From Bacillota bacterium (GTDB lineage: Bacteria > Bacillota_E > Sulfobacillia > Sulfobacillales > JAIMBI01), in assembly GCA_021828405.1 (NCBI GenBank), contig JAKARZ010000057.1, positions 1-10,675 of the forward strand: a stretch of DNA of 10,675 nucleotides, written 5' to 3'. The translations under genes and the position numbers were made by a program. Shown here in pieces: positions 1 through 5,729 of the stretch (position 1 is its first letter; each line of letters starts with the position of its first letter). The notes under the pieces are model-generated. The model was not told the origin of the DNA. It saw only the letters and a program-made list of their open reading frames with translations, and did not search any database.

Positions 1-120
1 TCACGCACGGTTAGATGAGGGGGCGCTGGAAACGGGGCAGGGTGGGGCGAGTGAGGCACTGTCAACCGAAAGGGACAGCCACGGCTGGGCCTGACCTACA
101 CGACCGCGCCAGCGCTCTAC
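1..120 (+). mobile_element. 3' end of a group II intron (domains V-VI), cut by the window edge
   Basis: The first bases read as the 3' half of a domain V hairpin: TCACGCACGGTT, then a GATGAGGGGGCGCTGG linker as seen after domain V in many bacterial group II introns. GGCGCTGG (about 23-30) pairs with CCAGCGC at 109-115, which would be the domain VI stem. CCTAC at about 95-99 is a plausible branch-point side, and CTCTAC at 115-120 resembles the usual 3' end (AY at the splice site). A hairpin CTGTC/GACAG lies between the arms. The catalytic AGC triad and the reverse transcriptase would lie to the left, outside the window. The call rests on sequence resemblance and base pairing only; the exact 3' splice site could be 120 or 125. 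Confidence 0.45.
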
Positions 121-132
121 TCTACTGAGGGG

Positions 133-234
133 GGTACGGGCCCAAGGCGACCAGGTCGGCTCACCGAGGGCACTGGCTCGAAAGGGCCAGCACCGGCTAA
201 TGGGTGCAAAGGCTACCGCACCGAGGCCCGTATC
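133..234 (+). ncRNA. Multi-helix structured RNA candidate directly after the intron end
   Basis: A closing stem of 10 pairs joins 133-142 with 225-234 (TACGGGCC at 135-142 matches GGCCCGTA at 225-232, extended by a G-U and a G-C pair). Inside it lie three consecutive local hairpins: 156-159 with 164-167 (TCGG/CCGA, loop CTCA), 173-178 with 185-190 (CTGGC/GCCAG plus a T-G pair), and 191-194 with 203-206 (CACC/GGTG). A single-stranded stretch follows at 207-224. No open reading frame here is convincing. It may be a 3' extension of the neighbouring group II intron (such extensions are known in some Bacillus cereus group introns), an independent small RNA or a leader element. I do not recognise a named family. 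Strand is assigned from the intron only. Confidence 0.35.
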
Positions 235-337
235 TACCTACCATTCGGCGCGGCTCCTCCGATCTCCTGGATCCCGTCCTCGGCAACGGTCAGCGCCATG
301 CCCACCGGTTCCCAGGTTTTCGGTCCAGGTCGACGGT

Positions 338-355
338 TGAGAGACACGTCTCTCA
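338..355. promoter_or_regulatory. 18-bp perfect palindrome upstream of the dsrE-like gene
   Basis: TGAGAGAC, a 2-nt centre (AC) and GTCTCTCA form a perfect 8+8 inverted repeat, the size and shape of a dimeric repressor site. It overlaps a -35-like TTGAGA at 337-342. A -10-like TGTTAT (360-365) sits 17 nt downstream, but transcription from it would start at or beyond the Shine-Dalgarno at 368-374. The promoter pairing is therefore doubtful, and the palindrome could also act as an RNA hairpin in a leader started further upstream. Confidence 0.35.
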
Positions 356-383
356 CGATTGTTATACAAGGAGGCTGTAAATC

Positions 384-739
384 ATGGCCGAGCGCCTGTT
401 GATCAGCCTCACGCGGGGCTGGACCACCCGAACCGGGCGACGGGGGCTTTCCCGATGGCGAACGCAGCACTGGCCCTGGATAAGGCGGTGGTGGTGCTGG
501 CCATCGAGGGGGTGCCCGTGGCTGACCCGCACGTGTTGGAGTTGGTGGTCGAGGCGGAGTTCCTGCCGCTGTGAGAACTGTGGGAAGAGTTTCTGGAGAG
601 CGGCGGCGCGGTGTGGGCTTGCACCCCGGGCGTCAAAAAGCACCGCTTGGAAGAGGGGCTCCCGGCCACCGTCAGCCTGGTGGGGGCCGCGGCGGCCCTG
701 TCCTGGGCCTTGGAAGACGGGGTGACCCTCTCATTTTAG
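384..739 (+). pseudogene. DsrE-family protein, disrupted by a frameshift and an in-frame stop
   Basis: An AAGGAGG site (368-374) precedes ATG at 384, which opens MAERLLISLTRG. Around base 420 the reading shifts by one missing base into another frame that continues LDHPNRATGAFPMANAALAL and then KAVVVLAIEGV, a pattern typical of DsrE/DsrF-like small sulfur-relay proteins. A TGA at 572-574 interrupts this frame. After it the reading continues without further stops as ELWEEFLESGGAVWACTPGV, then a GLP...SLVGAAA stretch, ending DGVTLSF at TAG 737-739. Joined, the product is about 117 residues, normal for the family, with the conserved Cys in WACTPGV. A CGA (Arg) to TGA transition would explain the stop. 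Family members take part in sulfur transfer or are of unknown function; this copy cannot make the full protein unless one or both lesions are assembly errors. It ends about 120 bp before the next gene, whose promoter lies just after it. Confidence 0.7.
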
Positions 740-761
740 GGATCGCGGTCGCGTGGCTGTT

Positions 762-770
762 TGCTACACT
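762..770 (+). promoter_or_regulatory. Candidate extended -10 promoter for the four-gene operon
   Basis: TGCTACACT is an extended -10 element (TG, one base, TACACT). No good -35 is seen 16-18 nt upstream, which is tolerated for extended -10 promoters. Transcription would begin near 777 and give a leader of about 85 nt before the transporter ATG at 862. It lies 23 nt after the dsrE-like stop, so the operon need not depend on read-through. Confidence 0.4.
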
Positions 771-786
771 GGCGACAGAGGTCAGC

Positions 787-860
787 GAAGGGGACAGGGC
801 GTCCTTCCCACGAAGAGTTCCCCGGAGGAAAGTGCGGGAAGGACGACAAGGGAGGTTGTC
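787..860 (+). promoter_or_regulatory. Structured mRNA leader with possible switch over the Shine-Dalgarno
   Basis: CGTCCTTCCC at 800-809 pairs perfectly with GGGAAGGACG at 836-845 (10 bp), enclosing a smaller TTCC/GGAA hairpin (818-821 with 827-830). Next, GACAA (845-849) and TTGTC (856-860) form a 5-bp hairpin whose loop is exactly the GGGAGG Shine-Dalgarno (850-855). Alternatives compete: GAAGG 787-791 can pair with CCTTC 803-807, and CTTCCC 804-809 can pair with the Shine-Dalgarno itself (one G-U). The 5' arm could therefore switch between the long stem and sequestering the ribosome site. It matches no riboswitch class that I recognise. No U-run follows a hairpin, so translational control is more likely than attenuation. 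Confidence 0.4.
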
Positions 861-861
861 C

Positions 862-1845
862 ATGCTGCTGGCCAGTACCCTGCGCGACGCGCGCCCGAGC
901 CTGGGGCGGTGGCCCACGACGGTGAACACCGGGGTTGGGTACCTCGCCGTCCTGTCAGCCACGGTGCTTTGGGGCTATGCCAACGTGGTCATGCGGCAGG
1001 TGGAGGGCACGGTCGGCCCGGGAGTGCTGATGTGGTTGCGGTATCTCATTCCCCTCGTCGTGGTGGCCCCGGTGCTGTTCAAGGTGCGCGGTGCCGGCTC
1101 CTGGTTCTACGCGGCGGTGGGGGCGGGAGCGGTGCTGGGGCTGGCCACCTACGCCCAGGCGACCGCGCTGAAAACCATTCCTGTCGACCAGATGGCGTTT
1201 GTGAGCGCTCTGTACGTGGTGTTCACGCCGCTGGCGGCTTCCGTGGTAGGGCGACGGTGGCCATCGGGGGTGCTGGTGGGAGCCACGGTGCTGAGTCTGT
1301 TGGGCGTCGGGCTGCTGATCGGTGGCCTTCACGGGGCGATCCGTGTCGGGACCTGGCTGTCGCTCGCGAGTGCCGTGGCGGTCACGGTGCAGATTCTCGC
1401 GCTGTCGCGCCTAGCCGTGCGGGCCACGCCACTCGAGATCACGGCCGCCGAAAGTCTGGGCGCGGTCGTGGTGCTGTCAGGTGTCCTGGCGCTCCACGCC
1501 GGGTCCAGCCTCGCGGTGCTGGATCAGGCGTCTTCCTGGCCCGGCGGGGTGTGGGTGGGCGTCCTGTACCTGGCGCTGGGGGGCGGCCTGGTGGCCTTCG
1601 TGCTCCAGGCCTGGGGGCAACGGCACGTTTCCGCCACCGCCGCCGCGCTGGCGTTCAACACTGAGGCGGTGTGGTCGGCGCTATTGGCGTGGATCATCTT
1701 GGCCGAAACTTTGTCCATCTGGCAAATGGTGGGTGCGGCGCTGACCGTGGGCACGCTGTCGGCGGCAGTCGTCCTGGGGCCACCGCGCGCGAGCCCCAGC
1801 GCAAAGCACGAGGCGAGGGATGACCTCATGCGAGACACCAGATAA
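862..1845 (+). CDS. EamA/DMT-superfamily transporter
   Basis: This 327-residue inner-membrane protein belongs to the drug/metabolite transporter superfamily. These proteins usually have ten membrane helices in two EamA repeats and export, or sometimes import, small metabolites. The ATG at 862 is chosen because GGAGG (851-855) lies 6 nt upstream; the frame stays open further left, but that part is charged, Arg/Gly-rich and lies over the leader. Hydrophobic stretches begin at GYLAVLSATVLWGYANVVMR and run in evenly spaced blocks to GAALTVGTLSAAVVLG. The second repeat carries the typical LAFNTEAVWSALLAW and LAETLSIWQMVGAAL end signature (glutamate in the pore-lining helix). A short charged tail ends the protein. 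The gap to the dehydrogenase gene is only 12 nt, so the two are co-transcribed. The substrate cannot be read from the sequence; a sugar, sugar acid or related product of the downstream enzymes is an inference. Confidence 0.85.
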   Translation: MLLASTLRDARPSLGRWPTTVNTGVGYLAVLSATVLWGYANVVMRQVEGTVGPGVLMWLRYLIPLVVVAPVLFKVRGAGSWFYAAVGAGAVLGLATYAQATALKTIPVDQMAFVSALYVVFTPLAASVVGRRWPSGVLVGATVLSLLGVGLLIGGLHGAIRVGTWLSLASAVAVTVQILALSRLAVRATPLEITAAESLGAVVVLSGVLALHAGSSLAVLDQASSWPGGVWVGVLYLALGGGLVAFVLQAWGQRHVSATAAALAFNTEAVWSALLAWIILAETLSIWQMVGAALTVGTLSAAVVLGPPRASPSAKHEARDDLMRDTR

Positions 1846-1857
1846 AGGGGGATGTAC

Positions 1858-2964
1858 ATGACGAGTCCGAGCGACGCGGTTTCCGCCATTCTTATCACAC
1901 CGGGCCAGGCCGGTAGTGCCCAGTTGGGGAGGGTGGCACGCGAACCGCTGACGGCGGGGGCGGTGCGCCTGGCGGTCCAAGCCGTGGGGGTGTGCGGCAC
2001 TGACGCGGAAATCTGCGAGGGGTTGTACGGCCAGGCACCGGCGGGGCAGACCCAGTTGGTCCTGGGGCATGAGTCGCTCGCGCGGGTCACCGAGGTGGGG
2101 GCGGGAGTGCAGGACCTCTTCGTGGGCCAGTGGGTGGTGCCCATCGTGCGGCGGCCCTGCCAGCCTCCGTGCGCCGCGTGCAGCCAGGGTCGGTGGGACG
2201 AGTGCCTGACGGGCGGTTATCAGGAGCATGGCATCAAGGGGCTCCACGGCTTCATGCGGCAGGAGCTGGTGGTGGAGGCCGATGCGGTGGTCCCCATCCC
2301 GGCGGCCCTGACTGAGGTGGGCATGCTCACGGAGCCGCTCACCATCGTGGAGAAGGCGGTGGAGCGGGGCCTTGCGCTCCACCAGCTGGGTTCGGGCGGG
2401 CCACGCCGGGCGCTGGTGACAGGCGCCGGCCCGGTGGGGCTTTTGGGCGTGTTGCTGCTCGTGTGCCGCGGGCTCGATGTCTACGTGGTGGACCGCCGCC
2501 CGGCCGACTCGCCCAAGGCGAAGCTGGTGGAGTCCGTGGGCGCGCACTACATCGATGACAGCACCACACCGCTGGAGCAGGCGGCCCCGCCGGGTGGGTT
2601 TGACCTGGCTCTGGAAGCCACTGGCTACGCGCCGCTGCTGTTTCGGGCGCTGAACACGCTGGGGGTCAACGGCGTGCTGGTGCTCACGGGCGTCACGGGC
2701 GGCCACCATGCCTTAAGCGTGGACGTGAACCTGATGAATACGACCATGGTGCTGGAAAACCAAGCCATGATCGGATCCGTCAACGCGGCGCGGCGGCACT
2801 ACCAGCAGGCTGTGCAGGACCTGTCCGCCTTTGTGACCCGCTTCGGGCCGGTGGTGTCGGCGCTCATAACCGAGCGCGTGCCGCTCAGCGAGTTTGGGCA
2901 GGCCTTCAACAAGGCGCCGGACGCCATCAAGTCGGTGGTGATGGTGGGCGAGGGCTTGCGCTGA
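1858..2964 (+). CDS. gdh: Glucose 1-dehydrogenase-like zinc-dependent sugar dehydrogenase (MDR family)
   Basis: This 368-residue medium-chain dehydrogenase most resembles the archaeal-type glucose 1-dehydrogenases that oxidise aldoses to lactones in the non-phosphorylative Entner-Doudoroff route. Catalytic zinc residues are visible: C46 in GVCGTD, H71-E72 in LGHES, and a Glu in LTEPLTIVEKAVE. A structural zinc lobe is present with Cys 101, 105, 108 and 116. The Rossmann motif GAGPVG spans 189-194 and is followed by VVDRRP. The Asp there hints at NAD, while the two Arg would also accept NADP. The C-terminal part has NTTMVLENQAMIGSVNAARR and HY, a hallmark of the glucose dehydrogenase C-terminal domain. 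ATG 1858 is preferred over ATG 1852 because the AAAGGGGG ribosome site ends at 1851, leaving 6 nt. It is the second gene of the operon, and its stop overlaps the next start by 1 nt. Another aldose, a polyol or a sugar acid may be the true substrate. Confidence 0.85.
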   Translation: MTSPSDAVSAILITPGQAGSAQLGRVAREPLTAGAVRLAVQAVGVCGTDAEICEGLYGQAPAGQTQLVLGHESLARVTEVGAGVQDLFVGQWVVPIVRRPCQPPCAACSQGRWDECLTGGYQEHGIKGLHGFMRQELVVEADAVVPIPAALTEVGMLTEPLTIVEKAVERGLALHQLGSGGPRRALVTGAGPVGLLGVLLLVCRGLDVYVVDRRPADSPKAKLVESVGAHYIDDSTTPLEQAAPPGGFDLALEATGYAPLLFRALNTLGVNGVLVLTGVTGGHHALSVDVNLMNTTMVLENQAMIGSVNAARRHYQQAVQDLSAFVTRFGPVVSALITERVPLSEFGQAFNKAPDAIKSVVMVGEGLR

Positions 2965-3764
2965 TGCCGCGGTCCAATCCCGCCGCCGTGGTGGATGGAC
3001 GGCCCGTCCGCGGCGTGCTGATCGATCTGGACGGCACGCTCCTGAACACGGTGGGGCGCGCGTCCAACGCGGCGGCATGGCTGGCCGCCACCCAGGCGCT
3101 CGAGGGGCGCCTGGGAAGCCGAACCGGGATGACGCCCGCGCAGTTAGCGCAGCTCCTCGGAGACACGGCCGAGGTGTTTTGGGCCGATGTTGAGCGCCAT
3201 CGCTGGGGTCGTTTGCATCCGGTGCTCCAGCGCGAGCGTGTGGTGGGGGACGCGCTGGCCACGCTGGGCATCGACGATGCTGCCCTGACCGAGGCGCTGG
3301 CCGCGGCGTACGCGGCCGACAAGTACCGCCAATTCCATCTGTTTCCCGGGGCGGTCCCCGCCCTGGCGCGCCTCCGCGCCCAGGACTTGAAGTTGGTGCT
3401 GGTTACGAACGGTGAAGCGGTATCCCAGAGGGAAAAGATCGTGCGGTTTGACCTGGCACGGTGGTTTGACGCCCTTCTCATCGAGGGAGAGCAGGGCGTG
3501 GGCAAGCCGGAGCCAGAGATTTACGATCGCGCGCTCGCGGCCGCCGACCTGACCGCAGAGACCACCATCATGGTGGGCGACAACCTCGAGTGGGAGGTGC
3601 TGGCGCCGAGCAGCCTGGGTCTTCGCAGCGTGTGGGTCAACCCGCGGCACGAAGCCATGCCGGCGGTCCCGGCCGGCGTGCCGTGGCGCGTCGTGCATGC
3701 GTTTGCGGATGTGCCCACCCTCCTGGACGCGGAAGCCCCCGACCGCCGGCGGTCCGCGCCGTGA
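2964..3764 (+). CDS. HAD-superfamily (subfamily IA) hydrolase
   Basis: This 266-residue cytosolic phosphatase-like protein has all four HAD motifs. The nucleophile loop is VLIDLDGTLLNT (Asp21 and Asp23), motif II is LVTNGE, motif III is GVGKPEPEIYDRAL, and motif IV is MVGDNLEWEV. Family members usually read GDNLEWDV, so the last acid is Glu here. The stretch of about 80 residues between motif I and FHLFPGAVPAL is the helical cap expected for subfamily IA. Members dephosphorylate small metabolites such as sugar phosphates, phosphoglycolate or nucleotides. The start ATG overlaps the dehydrogenase TGA by one base, and the end overlaps the next gene by four (GTGA), so translation is probably coupled. 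Its place beside a sugar dehydrogenase suggests a sugar phosphate or a repair role, which is inference. Confidence 0.85.
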   Translation: MPRSNPAAVVDGRPVRGVLIDLDGTLLNTVGRASNAAAWLAATQALEGRLGSRTGMTPAQLAQLLGDTAEVFWADVERHRWGRLHPVLQRERVVGDALATLGIDDAALTEALAAAYAADKYRQFHLFPGAVPALARLRAQDLKLVLVTNGEAVSQREKIVRFDLARWFDALLIEGEQGVGKPEPEIYDRALAAADLTAETTIMVGDNLEWEVLAPSSLGLRSVWVNPRHEAMPAVPAGVPWRVVHAFADVPTLLDAEAPDRRRSAP

Positions 3765-4567
3765 GCGCCGGGCCGGTCCAGCATCTCGACCGGCCGGGGG
3801 GCCGCATCGCCTACGACATCGAGGGCCAGGGGCTGCCGGTCATTCTGGTGCCCGGCGCTGGAGACGTGCGCTCGCACTATGCAGCGCTGGCGGATTTGCT
3901 GGCGGCGCGGGGCTTCAGCGCCGTGCGGGCTGACATCCGAGGACACGGCGATAGCGATGCCGGCTTTGCCACGTACGATCTTGGGGAGATTGGCGACGAT
4001 CTGCTCGCCCTGATCGCTGTTGTCGGAGGCCGGGCCGCCCTGGTGGCGCAGGGAGCCACCGCGGGGGGAGCGGTCATGGCGGCGGCGGGGCGCGGCGGGA
4101 AGGTCGCGGCCCTGGTGCTGGTGTCTCCGCGAGTCCGGCCGCACCGCACGCGCCTGGTGGACCGCACGTTGGGGGCGGCGGCTCAATGGCGGCCGTGGGG
4201 ACCGGCGCTCTGGCTTTCCTACTACCGCTCGCTCTACCCTGGGCGCCCGCCGGGCGACTTGACAGCACATGTGCGCGACATGCGCACGGCACTCGCGCGG
4301 CCCGGGCACTGGGGGGCCGCCGTTTCCCTGAACCGCAGCAGCGCAGCACCGGCCGCCGCCGCGCTGGCGCAGGTGAAGACCCGGGTGCTGGTGGTGGTGG
4401 GGGCTAAGGACCGTGAGCTGCGCGACGCGGCCGCCGAGGGCACCTGGGTAGCCCAGCAGGTGCACGGGCGCCGCCTCATCGTGGCGAACGCCGGACACTA
4501 CCCGGCGGCGGAGTATCCGGAGGTGGTGGGGCCCGAGGTGGTGCGCTTCCTATCCAAGCTGAAGTAA
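3761..4567 (+). CDS. Alpha/beta-fold hydrolase with Thr at the nucleophile position
   Basis: This 268-residue protein has the alpha/beta hydrolase pattern. VILVPGAGDVRSHYAALADL carries the oxyanion-loop segment, VRADIRGHGDSD is the typical DxRGxGxS-like strand and turn, the acid is probably Asp217 in VVVGAKDRE, and the histidine is His246 in NAGHYP. The nucleophile elbow reads QGATAGG where GxSxG is expected, placing Thr100 where the Ser normally is. The start is GTG 3761, which overlaps the HAD stop (GTGA) and opens directly into the fold; the longer frame to the left is the shadow of the HAD gene. Members hydrolyse esters, lactones, epoxides or C-C bonds, and a lactonase acting on the dehydrogenase product would fit the operon. 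With Thr100 the protein may be slow, use another mechanism or be non-catalytic. It is the last gene of the operon, and no U-rich terminator follows. Confidence 0.8.
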   Translation: MSAGPVQHLDRPGGRIAYDIEGQGLPVILVPGAGDVRSHYAALADLLAARGFSAVRADIRGHGDSDAGFATYDLGEIGDDLLALIAVVGGRAALVAQGATAGGAVMAAAGRGGKVAALVLVSPRVRPHRTRLVDRTLGAAAQWRPWGPALWLSYYRSLYPGRPPGDLTAHVRDMRTALARPGHWGAAVSLNRSSAAPAAAALAQVKTRVLVVVGAKDRELRDAAAEGTWVAQQVHGRRLIVANAGHYPAAEYPEVVGPEVVRFLSKLK

Positions 4568-5056
4568 CGGACGGCGCGCCGCCGGAGGCATCCTCCCCAA
4601 TGGCAAGCGATGGCACGAGGCGCGGGGACGAGTTGGCGTGACCAATGCCCGCGAGTCGAACGAAGAGTGGCACGGTGGCGGGAGCTCGGGGGCGGCCTTC
4701 GCTGTGGTTGACGCGGCCCGCGCCGTCGTGGTCACAGCGCGGCCCGGCCGCCGGTGCGGAATCTCGCTGCAAAATATCGTGGGCATGGCCAAGCGGCTTC
4801 TCCTGTCCCCGGCGGGGCGGTGGCCACGAGCAAGGCCGCAGGCTCGAGCGGGATCCCTTGGGGGTGCCGAAGCCACCGTCAGGACTTTGCCGCTCAGCGG
4901 CCGGGGCGGTGGACTTTTCACCGGTATGTAGACCGGCCCGCCTTGTCGAAAAGCTGACGAACAGCGGTGCACGCTTGTGTCTCAGCGCCGCCAATGAGTT
5001 GTCGTGACTCGCCTGGACGCGTTGCGGGAGGTGGCTCACCGGACGGGGAACGCAAA
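4568..5056. other. 489-bp spacer with no recognisable gene
   Basis: Frames are open on both strands, as expected in GC-rich DNA. Their translations are Arg/Gly/Pro/Ala-rich, without domains, and lack a good ribosome site. Small hairpins occur: GGAGG/CCTCC at 4584-4596, just after the operon, could weakly end or protect the transcript but has no T-run. CCGGT/ACCGG lies near 4920-4935. I see no RNA gene or insertion-sequence end that can be defended. Confidence 0.5.
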
Positions 5057-5086
5057 GGCAAGGCAAAGGCTGCCCTTTGCCTTGCC
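5057..5086 (-). terminator. Hairpin terminator of the RRM gene
   Basis: GGCAAGGCAAAGG (5057-5069) and CCTTTGCCTTGCC (5074-5086) form a perfect 13-bp stem with a 4-nt loop. It lies 10 bp after the stop of the minus-strand RRM gene. On the minus strand the stem is followed by TTTGCGTT, a short and imperfect U-tract. On the plus strand no T-run follows, so termination is mainly for the minus-strand gene. Confidence 0.75.
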
Positions 5087-5096
5087 CTGCTCGACA

Positions 5097-5369
5097 CTAG
5101 TAGCGGCGCGGGCGCTCCTCGCGCGGGCGCGCCTCGTTGACCGTCAAAGCCCGGCCGCCGAAGTCCACCCCGCTCAAACGCTCGATGGCCTGTTCCGCAT
5201 ACTCATCCGCGACTTCCGCAAAGCCGAATCCGCGGCTTCGGCCGGTTTCCCGATCCGTCGCCACCCGAACCGACTCCACTTCCACGGCGGCCTCGTTGCG
5301 GAAAAGCTCCCGCAGTGATTCTTCCGTCGCCGACCACGGCAGATTGCCGATGTAAATAGACTTCGACAT
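5097..5369 (-). CDS. Small RRM-domain RNA-binding protein
   Basis: This 90-residue protein is a single RNA recognition motif. RNP2 is IYIGNL (residues 5-10) and RNP1 is RGFGFAEV (46-53), both with the aromatic residues that stack on RNA. The linker ATDRETGRSRGFGF is the classic loop form. The domain ends LSGVDFGGRALTVNEARPRE, followed by a very short basic Arg/Pro tail rather than a long Gly-rich one. Bacterial relatives (cyanobacterial Rbp type and similar proteins in other phyla) bind single-stranded RNA and are often cold- or stress-induced. The start is ATG at 5369, with GGGGAGAG about 10 nt upstream; an earlier in-frame ATG at 5483 would add 38 residues unlike an RRM. It is monocistronic, with its own promoter candidate and terminator. 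Confidence 0.9.
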   Translation of the reverse strand: MSKSIYIGNLPWSATEESLRELFRNEAAVEVESVRVATDRETGRSRGFGFAEVADEYAEQAIERLSGVDFGGRALTVNEARPREERPRRY

Positions 5370-5457
5370 GGCTACACACTCTCCCCAGACACAATTTGCA
5401 CTGGGAAGCAGCTGTGAAGGTTTGGATCTGCATGGCTCAACCCGGACGTGCCCCAGA

Positions 5458-5487
5458 AGCATACCACCGCGCTCCCCGTTCATGCAA
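5458..5487 (-). promoter_or_regulatory. Candidate promoter of the RRM gene
   Basis: On the minus strand TTGCAT (5487-5482) and TATGCT (5463-5458) are separated by 18 nt and resemble a sigma-A/sigma-70 promoter. The start near 5450 would leave an 80-nt untranslated leader. Genes for small RNA-binding and cold-shock proteins often have such long leaders, but I see no defined structure here. The rest of the gap between 5370 and 5730 holds nothing else I can support. Confidence 0.35.
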
Positions 5488-5729
5488 GGGGCAAACGATC
5501 AATCTGGCGGCGAAAAAATTGTTTCCCGCCTGCGCCACACCGGAGTAGTGCAGTCAGCAGCCCGACGGCGGGCGGGGGTGGTCGTCCCGGACTCTGATGC
5601 GCCTTGCCCATGCGTCGGCAGGAGTTCCAGGCCGTTGCTCGTATTGGTCAGGGGAGGCAGGCCGGCACCAGAGAGTCGCAGAGGCGGGGTGCGTCGGACG
5701 TGTCGGGCGCAGAGGAAGGGGGCCGCACC

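Noticed and set aside
240..355. A minus-strand frame reading SLNRRPGPKTWEPVGMALTV and on to a stop at 234-236.
   Set aside because: It looks less compositionally biased than other shadows, but I recognise no family. It has no supported start and overlaps the regulatory region of the dsrE-like gene.
572..574. In-frame TGA of the dsrE-like gene as a selenocysteine codon.
   Set aside because: The family has no Sec at this place, no SECIS-like hairpin is evident, and a separate upstream frameshift already breaks the gene.
825..838. GGAGGAAAGTGCGGG resembles the universal GAGGAAAGTCCGGG block of RNase P RNA.
   Set aside because: Only about 15 nt match with one mismatch. No other RNase P helices or conserved regions follow, and a coding gene starts within 30 nt.
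571..861. Upstream extension of the transporter frame to an ATG at 571.
   Set aside because: It overlaps the dsrE-like remnant, the promoter and the structured leader; its translation is Gly/Arg-rich, and the ATG at 862 has a strong ribosome site.
4589..4599. CATCCTCCCCA is shared exactly with the IS200/IS605 end at 10400.
   Set aside because: The preceding TTGA, the inner GGC/GCC hairpin layout and any tnpB trace are missing, so an 11-base match is probably chance.
4638..4931. Open frames of about 100 codons on both strands of the 4568-5056 spacer.
   Set aside because: Their composition reflects GC-rich chance frames, with no domain and no good ribosome site.
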